Assembly (NCBI RefSeq): GCF_000002075.1
Contig: NW_004798181.1
Location: 13,762 to 77,761 of the forward strand
Reading direction: 5' to 3'
Length of the DNA stretch: 64,000 nucleotides
Source: Aplysia californica
Taxonomy: Eukaryota > Mollusca > Gastropoda > Aplysiida > Aplysiidae
Of this stretch, positions 57,650-64,000 are shown in pieces; position 1 is the first letter of the stretch; each line of letters starts with the position of its first letter. The notes under the pieces were generated by a model that saw only the letters and a list, made by a program, of their open reading frames with translations, was not told the origin of the DNA and did not search any database. A program made the position numbers and the translations under genes.

Positions 57650-57889
57650 AACATATGTACAAATGTTTTAAACTAGTACAATCACCAAAATGCCAGTGTG
57701 GAGAGGCGGACCAAACTGTTGAACACATCCTTCAGCACTGCAAGACACACAGGGCCCTGAGACAGGAAACGTGGCCAACCCCACTGACGCTGCAAGAGAA
57801 GCTATACGGGCCGACAGATGAACTGAGCAGGACGGCCCAATTTATGACAGATACCAGACTTCAAGTGTGATGTGATCGAGAAGAAGAAG
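57650..57889 (+). mobile_element. 5'-truncated LINE end with 12-bp target duplication
   Basis: It encodes KCQCGEADQTVEHILQHCKT (CxC-x(8)-H-x(4)-C) and LRQETWPTPLTLQEKLYGP, ending QV-stop and a short (GAA) tail. ACATGGCTTTCA flanks it at 57638-57649 and 57890-57901. It lies immediately after the DNHESH motif of the pogo transposase. Confidence 0.88.
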
Positions 57890-58129
57890 ACATGGCTTTC
57901 ATGATTGTCCATCAGTAGGATACATGGTTTGTCCTCAGTAGACATAGCATGTTTGATGAAGTGGTCAACGACTTGCTCAAAACTGTCTTTAGTCATCCAT
58001 CCTGAAGGATGGGCGATCCTCAAAGTCCCCTCCAGAGCACCATAATTTCAGCTCTTCCCTCATCCGAGAGTTCATTCGCATTTTTAATGTAAGTGTTTGC
58101 AAAGTCACCCCGATTTACCGAAGTGTAAG

Positions 58130-58550
58130 AGTTCCGAGTGAGTACAAAACAAAAGTTTAGTGAGTGCAGACTCAAAAATGATGTATCATGTAAGTGTCGA
58201 TGACGCGGGGTTTAGATGTGTGTCACTGAGTTGTGTCCTTGAGTGAGCAAGACGCGATAACCCTAGCCTAGCTACCCCCCCCCCCCCCAAAAAAAAGGGG
58301 CGCTGTACAGTGATGACCAGCAATGACATGTTTGTAAAACTGTTCCCCATTGGTGTAATTTTGGGTATTTGATGTATGCTTTGTTGTGTATACAATTATG
58401 TTTTTAAAAAACTATGTAGGCCTACATGACACATTATATTATATTATTTTGTGTAACGATTTTATGTATGTTTGTTTGCCAATGCAATCCAAACGTCCCC
58501 CCGGAGATCAATAAAGTGTTATCCGGCACATATATATATAATGTTTATTT
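58130..58550 (+). other. Unit 3 upstream flank, LINE-like 3' end
   Basis: GTGAGTGCAGACTCAAAA and ATGACGCGGGGTTTAGATG match 43812-43865; GGCGCTGTACAGTGATGACC and GGAGATCAATAAAGTG match unit 2. A run of 15 C lies at about 58276-58290. Confidence 0.5.
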
Positions 58551-59130
58551 TATTAATTATTTTATTTTTACTAACGTACTAAAGTGTTTATTTTTATAAA
58601 TAGGTCATGCTACGACCTAGTTGTGTTACAATATACTAATAACATAGTTGATTCGGTCCGAGCCGTTGATACACTTATAAATGACAGTGGGTGGTTGGAG
58701 GGTGCCGCTGGTAAATCTAGGTCCTACTTCTTCTATACTTTCCCGTTGTTGTTTTTGTCACAGTGTCACAGGTCTGTCATCCTTTTTCTCAGCACTAATA
58801 CTATAACTAATACTAATAAATGAGCATTATTATAATACATATATATATATTGATGTGCGTCTCTTTACTTAAAAAAACAAACAAACAAACAAACAAACTC
58901 AAACAGCAGGTGGTTGGACAATATATAATGGCGCCACTCCTGGTGGTAGTGGTAGGTCCTACTGTGCTTTTTTTCTTTACTTTCCCTTTGTTATTGTTAA
59001 TTTCTGTCTGTCTGTCTTACTTTTTCTCAGCACTAATAATGTGAACATTAGGCCTACTATCATAATGATTATTACTTCTATATGGTTTTCTTTATTCAAA
59101 CAAACAAACAGTTGGGATCAACGACGAACA
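58550..59130 (+). repeat. SINE-3 copies of unit 3
   Basis: Heads near 58687 and 58906, each with GGTCCTACT, CTTTCCC, then GCACTAATA and a CAAACAAACAAAC tail. GTCATGCTACGACCTA at about 58605 is the same single-copy-like word as at 33247 in unit 1. Confidence 0.7.
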
Positions 59131-59289
59131 CTCTCCCTCTGACTGACCTTAAAAATAAGTCAAAAACTACATATATACACTATGACTATGATACACCTCT
59201 AGTCTGTGGGAGGCTTATTGGAAAAAGCGATAAACGACAAACTCCACTACAATTAAGCCCAAACTTGGTCCACGAAAACCTTAGGGCTT

Positions 59290-59735
59290 AGGGCCTCTCC
59301 AGAAGAGACGAAGTCATTTTTACTCGATTACGCATCGGACACACAACCCTGACACATACATTTTATAGGCCTACCTCCTCCAGGGAGATGAGAAGCAGTT
59401 CTGTACGACACAGATTTTTCAATTAGACACATTTCAACAGAATTAGAAAATGTCTAGACTTCGGAGAGACTCGAAGGAAATATTTTAGATGATCAGATGC
59501 AAAAAATTGCAAGATATCCGTTTTCCGTCGTTGATCCCAACAGAATTCTTGGGAAGTTGTAAATGGAACTGTTACAATTTTAAATGTTATTTAGATTCTA
59601 GAAAATTATTTTACATAAAAAATTTATTTACATCGAATTTTTAGCATTTTAACATTTTTTATAAAAAAATGTTTTCCAAAATCAGGCCGTGCGGTGAACT
59701 TTTGGGAATAAAACCAACTTGTTTCGCCCGCTCAT
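59290..59735 (+). mobile_element. Jockey-like LINE fragment, diverged
   Basis: ACTCGATTACGCATCGGACA, GATTTTTCAATTAGACACAT, TGTCTAGACTTCGGAGAGAC and the 3' UTR words TTTTTAGCATTTTAAC and GGGAATAAAACCAACTTG are shared with the copies at 40256 and 45540. The reading frame is lost. The tail stops at GCTCATGGCC. Confidence 0.7.
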
Positions 59736-59869
59736 GGCCTAGTCTTCAAAGTCAAAGCAGTTCATTCTCAGTTCTTTAGACTGCGAACATCATATTTTAA
59801 CATCTATGATGGGGGGGGGGGGGTGGTTTAAAAAAAAAAAATCTCAATCAATTTGATTTTGGCGGCGTA

Positions 59870-60480
59870 TCCCGCAGATAACGCGAAATTAATTACTTTT
59901 GATCCAGAGACTCCAAAGTGTCGCACGAATTCTCTCTTTTTTTGACTGCCAAAACTGTTGTACTACACAACCCTCACTCACATCCGGTTCAATGAATCAA
60001 TTGACGATTTGATTCGCTAGGGCCATGAAAAGCCGTTAGAAGTTCGGTGAGTGTAGAATTCTGTGGGTTAGTTTTAAGTTTAGCCCTAACAAGCATTCCT
60101 CCTGCAATAATTTTGACTTTGAGGTTGAAATGTGAAGTTTTGTGGTCTTTTTAACATCAGCATTGTTGTTTTTTTTTAATTCCTGATCAATTTAGGTCTA
60201 GATATCTACGTTGTCTTAAATAGAATAACACATTTTGTGTGCAACAGTTTTACTAAGTTTTAGTTTTAAATGATGTGTGTAGATTTTGGACAAGTGTGAC
60301 CAGTAGTGACACTTTCTTCTGACTTCAGACCTATCTGTGTGGACTGGGGTGACTGATTCAGATGATTTTCATGTAGATTTAGCGCTGATGAGGATTTGAA
60401 ATGCAAAATTAGATTTAAGATATCTAGATCTAGATCTAGAAATCTAGACTGTTTAGAGAGTTGTTGTTTTTTTTTGGTGC
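59870..60480 (+). promoter_or_regulatory. Conserved upstream block of zinc-finger gene 3
   Basis: GCGAAATTAATTACTTTTGA, GACTGCCAAAACTGTTGTAC, CATTCCTCCTGCAAT and GGGGTGACTGATTCAGATGA follow the order seen in unit 1 (34850-35290). A TAGATC cluster lies at 60422-60440. Promoter status is inference. Confidence 0.4.
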
Positions 60481-60544
60481 TTTTACTTTTTCGGTAGTTG
60501 AGTTCCCACCCCCCAATCAATCTAGCATCTCTGCGTTTGTTGCC

Positions 60545-61200
60545 ATTTTATTGTTCAAAAGTTGCCACAAAAATGGCAAAAATTGCCATAAAAGTTGCCA
60601 ATAATTTTCAAACTTTTAACTCTCTGTGACGACAAATATAGCATAGCAATTGAAGTCTATATGTTGATAGAGGTTGTAGATCTAACTTAATGTAAAGTAA
60701 AGCCCCAGAATTTCTTGTGTTCTGTTTCAAGCATCCAGAAGATCATTTGTAGCCACACAGAGTTATAAAAACGTGAAAAATAACAGGTTTCACAACAAAA
60801 TAAAATAAAAATTAGAACAAGTCATATTTATACAACCACAAAAATGAACAAATAAGGGCATGTGTGTGTTCACCTCTCCTACCCTATGAGTGACCGTTTT
60901 AATCCTGAACGTGTGTTATTCAAGAAAAAGTACAGGATATTTCATGTAAATTATTGAATCACACACAAGGGGCCTGCCTGTGTCAGTACATGTACATGTA
61001 TTCGGTTTTGGTGAAGACACGCTCTCACATAACGCTTTTTTTTTTTTAAGGTAGAAACAACATCAACTTAAATGATATTGACATTACGATACACAAAAAA
61101 ATAGACACAACACATCAGAACAATAACAAGAAAAAAAATTAACCGACCAGCAAATCAAAACACAACATAGATTTAGATCTAGAGAGAAAAATAAAAAAGA
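60545..61200 (+). mobile_element. Inverted second copy of the pogo-like 3' region
   Basis: This stretch is the diverged reverse complement of about 55840-56465: GATCATTTGTAGCCACACAG, GTACAGGATATTTCATGT, CACACACAAGGGGCCTGCC and AAATGATATTGACATT have their complements there. No transposase coding sequence. Confidence 0.75.
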
Positions 61201-61553
61201 AACAGATAGTATTTCAAGATCTAGATTCTACTACTCAAAATACAAAATCGAGTTCTGTTTTGCGAGTTTCGAATGAAATAGATATGCCGAAATAAGGAGG
61301 GTTGGAACTACCGAAAAAGCGCTGTTTTTATGTGTGTGTCTACAATGTTGGATTTTCCCCGTTGCAAACGGGCTAGGCTAGGTTATTTTGCAACTATTGC
61401 TCCAGATCTACAATATAACGGGATCTATTTCTTGATGTAGATCTAGCCTAATAATAGAGTAGCCTTTAATGAAAGAATACTTTTTTTGGAACCTGGGACT
61501 TAAGGCTTCAGGTTTTTATTATGTATTTTTAAAATTCAGGCCTAAGTTAGTAC

Positions 61554-62454
61554 ATGTACTTTCATTGTCTTTATAACTGTCTCTGGTGGTATAGGTTGGA
61601 GGACAGAACCAAGACCAAGTTTGGAACAAATTATAAAAACATTTTGAATGTGGACAGGAAGAAGATGGAAGGGACAATATTTTCCTCGGGACACATTAAC
61701 GACGACAGTCTTATGGAAAAAGAACAGTCATATTGTGAACCTTTCTGTGCACCGGATATAGATGAAGGCGTAAATCCTGATGTTTCTCCGGTTGTAAAAA
61801 GTGAACCTGGGACATCTAGGGCTAGGTCTTATTGTAGCAGTGATAGGACTGATACTGATACAGATGGAAAACCTGACGGTGGGAATGTGGATGCTGTGGT
61901 AAAAGAAGAGTTTGGTTCTAGCTATGTGCTCAATCTTGAAGGACAAAAACTTGCTGTTGTTGATAGTGGAAGTTTTGATGGAAAAATATTTCATAATAAT
62001 TTTGAAGTACCATGCAGTGTAGACAATGATGTCAGCCAGACTGTTGAAAACAAATGTATTGACATTGAAATTAAAGATGAGCCTTTGCTTTTGTTTCCCG
62101 AAGAAGACATAAAAACTAATATGAGTCCGAAAAGTGCTGATGGTGTAGAAGACGAACTGCAGTTTCCTGATCATAGTCTGGAATTGAAATCAGAAATAGA
62201 GAATTATTATGTGAAGCAGGAAGTGTTGGAACAGGAGTGTGTATCAATGTTGGATCGTTCCAGTGAGGCTGGAGGAAAACAACTGCAAATCTGTGATGTG
62301 AGGAGTTTGTGTGTGGAGCAGAGTTCAAACCCAGACACTGATGCTGTTGTGTCCACGGTCAGCGGCTCTACTTCAACTTTTTCTGCTGATCCAGCTCTTT
62401 TCAAGTACAAGATCTCAAATTCATGCTCTGCTCAATCGGGCATCGGGGATCAAG
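61554..62454 (+). CDS. Zinc-finger gene 3, first exon (rest beyond window)
   Basis: A 300-codon exon ending in phase 1 at the donor GATCAAG|GTAAAA, exactly as in genes A, 1 and 2. ATG 61554 (MYFHCLYNCLWWY) opens the frame, but paralogy begins only at about LEDRTKTKFG, so a later ATG (MEGTIFSSG, about 61666) is as likely; the MFSSG Met of the paralogs is Ile here. It carries VKSEP, VKEEF, IKDEP, LKSEI and VKQEV (psi-K-x-E) motifs and the conserved LLLFPEEDIK and ELQFPDHSLELKSEIENYY blocks. The finger exon should follow beyond 64000; none is seen before the window ends. Confidence 0.82.
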
Positions 62455-62461
62455 GTAAAAA

Positions 62462-62476
62462 AATATTATCTATCAT

Positions 62477-62519
<43 letters not shown>

Positions 62520-62606
62520 CTATCTATCTATCTATCTATCTGTCTATCTGTCTCTCTGTCTATCTATCTGTCTCTCTGTCTATCTATCTATCTATCTATC
62601 TCTCTG

Positions 62607-62641
<35 letters not shown>
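62462..62641. repeat. (ATCT)n microsatellite at the donor of gene 3
   Basis: A TATC/ATCT tetranucleotide array with TCTG and CTCTATC interruptions, starting within ten bases of the splice donor. Confidence 0.95.
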
Positions 62642-62642
<1 letters not shown>

Positions 62643-62955
62643 GTAAGCTCATGTCCCCACTCGAAAGCAAGCTCTATGCGCTTTACACTCTATATTATTA
62701 CCCCAGCAGACCATAGAACACTCAGAAACATTCTCAGCTTCCCGGGAAGCATACAGTGCAAGTAGCTGGTTAAGCGCTCAGACACTAACAAACTGACAAG
62801 ATCTTTTATTGTCTATATAGATAGCTGGGTACCCATTCCCACCTGGGTGAAGTGGGGAAAATTTGTGTTAAGTTGCTTTCCCAAGAACACAACGTCAGAT
62901 CCGCAACCTCACGATTACGAGTCCGTAAGCCTAACCACTAGGCCATGGACGTCAT
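62642..62955 (-). mobile_element. SINE-4 copy with tRNA-like head
   Basis: CTCTATGCGCTTTACAC, CTCAGAAACATTCTCAGC, GGGTACCCATTCCCACC and TTTCCCAAGAACACAAC. At 62890-62950 the minus strand reads ATGGCCTAGTGGTTAGGC (box A) with a degraded box B (GTTGCGGATCTGAC). It lies in the intron of gene 3. Confidence 0.82.
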
Positions 62956-62961
62956 ATCTAT

Positions 62962-62972
62962 CTATCTATATA

Positions 62973-63041
<69 letters not shown>

Positions 63042-63048
63042 CTCTATA
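62962..63048. repeat. (CT)n microsatellite
   Basis: CT-rich dinucleotide array with TTTC and TGTC interruptions. Confidence 0.95.
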
Positions 63049-63049
63049 T

Positions 63050-63460
63050 ATGTTTGTGCGTGTATGATCACACGTTGATTATATAATCTAATTAGATGAG
63101 GTATCTATCAAAATATTACTAATATGCTGTGTCGTGTAACAGAGTGAATTTTTTTGTTATTTAAAAAAATCTATTTCCCTGCAGGACACAGTGTAGTCCA
63201 CACTTGGAACACTATATATTCAATTTTAATTATAGGTGCAGCTTTGTTCATTTTCACCATTTTGACCCTAGAACGTTTGACTCTAGATTTTCATTTTATT
63301 TGGAAACACGGTTCGGTTAAACAAAAAATAAGTTTTAAAAATTCTCTGCTCTTGATCTCCATCAACCCCTTTTAAAAAAAGAAAGTACATTGTACCACCA
63401 TGTAGGGGGCAGAGCGGGTTTTCCCGCTTTTCTTTGTTATAGTGTGTGCATACTGCATAT
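63050..63460. other. Intron sequence, no exon seen
   Basis: TTCCCTGCAGGACACA...GTCCACACTTGGAACACTAT matches the intron of gene 1 near 36728-36770. No finger exon. Confidence 0.5.
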
Positions 63461-63466
63461 GGATGT

Positions 63467-63972
63467 GTACAGTCAATGATAGTAAATAACAAGATGGGCC
63501 ACTCAGCCAAAAAAGTGTCCGCAGGAAGTATGCTCTTTGCTTCAGATGGCGCTGCAGTCTGTTTTGAAGCTCTCTTTCGTTTTTCCAGAAGAAGAATAGG
63601 AATAGCACCTCCTTGCGTGCGCAGATCGACTGCTGTTCATCAGCAGTTCGGGTACGTTCAGTGCGGAGTTTTAGGTTTTTTAAATTTTAATGACCTCTCG
63701 CCTTTCATTCTAAAGTCAAATTACACGAAGAAAACCATCACCCTTTCCTCCGGAAGAGGTTTTTGGTCAGGGTAACCATTTTAAAAAAGCGTTCTTCCGA
63801 AATTTATCCCAAAACTTGCTAGTTTCACTTTGGTTTTTTAAAACTCAAGTAGGGTAACTCTGTTCGCAAAGAGTGCGCTTTTGTGAAGAGGGCGCCACCA
63901 AATTTTGAGGACACTTTTTTAATTGGCTCAAAGAGAGAAGTGGCCCATCTTGTCTTGTACTATCTTTGGTAC
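63467..63972. mobile_element. Candidate palindromic MITE
   Basis: ACAAGATGGGCCACT at about 63490 with GCCAAAAAAGTGTCC is repeated inverted near 63907-63955 (GGACACTTTTTTAATTGGC, AAGTGGCCCATCTTGT). The outer parts GATAGTA and TGTAC also pair. The 109-codon frame at 63446-63775 lies inside this structure and is not called a gene. Confidence 0.6.
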
Positions 63973-64000
63973 AGGACATAAGGGGGTGAATTTCCTTCTT

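Larger units (their letters stand above)
55741..58035 (-). mobile_element. Pogo-like DNA transposon, disrupted by LINE and MITE
   Basis: The 3' end is at 55741 (CAGTAAGCCCCTACC, preceded by TA). On the minus strand the transposase remnant reads RIAHPSGWMTKDSFEQVVDH and ILLMDNHESH (DDE_1 domain, second catalytic Asp) near 57900-58023. It continues after the LINE insertion as VSLQALQKAKHNKVQV, later as AANSWMMQNPGRPITI, and after the MITE as APLIGRAWIQAASPQNIQSR with GVWPLNEPSRF. It ends in a TPTTSEQ-type heptad array. The N-terminal helix-turn-helix part and the 5' end are missing. Confidence 0.82.

Noticed and set aside
63446-63775. 109-codon plus-strand frame
   Set aside because: Lies inside a palindromic repeat and shows no domain.

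Overview
The window looks like metazoan nuclear DNA, most likely from a gastropod mollusc. The pointers are a tandem C2H2 zinc-finger family with classical GT-AG introns, jockey-like and RTE/Nimb-like LINE remnants, tRNA-derived SINEs ending in TATATAGCGC-type tails, and pervasive TAGATC motifs. The species call is inference. There is one assembly gap (43928-44543). No rRNA, credible standalone tRNA, CRISPR or operon is present, and no retrovirus, LTR element or Polinton was recognised.

Layout. (1) 5.6-11.7 kb, minus strand: five exons that join in phase into a roughly 327-residue protein of unknown function. (2) 11.7-20 kb: gene-free, with SINEs, MITEs, long homopolymers and an ATT array, ending in a LINE that carries a SINE and a MITE, each with target-site duplications. 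(3) 20.6-28.9 kb, minus strand: zinc-finger gene A (two exons, 15 fingers, 991 residues) with a 4.4-kb intron holding a 33-bp minisatellite. (4) 29-33 kb: DNA-transposon and LINE remnants plus the 3' scrap of a lost zinc-finger unit. (5) 33-64 kb, plus strand: three paralogous zinc-finger units (genes 1 and 2, and the first exon of gene 3). They share upstream, exon and 3' flank sequence and are separated by later insertions, including a hAT-like element with a perfect 8-bp target duplication and a pogo-like transposon that contains a LINE and a MITE.

The zinc-finger genes are the functional core. Each has an acidic first exon rich in psi-K-x-E (SUMO-acceptor-like, often KxEP) motifs, a phase-1 intron, then an exon with a conserved linker region and an array of TGEKPY-linked C2H2 fingers. 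This design resembles the KRAB or ZAD zinc-finger families, but no KRAB, SCAN, ZAD or BTB domain is visible. A role as SUMO-dependent DNA-binding regulators is inference.

The repeat landscape is informative. At least two SINE families share a 3' tail with a jockey-like LINE present here, which suggests a LINE-SINE mobilisation pair. Several MITE families can be bounded exactly by their target duplications. The stretch 41.3-41.9 kb looks like a base-calling-phasing-corrupted duplicate of 43.3-43.9 kb and should not be trusted.
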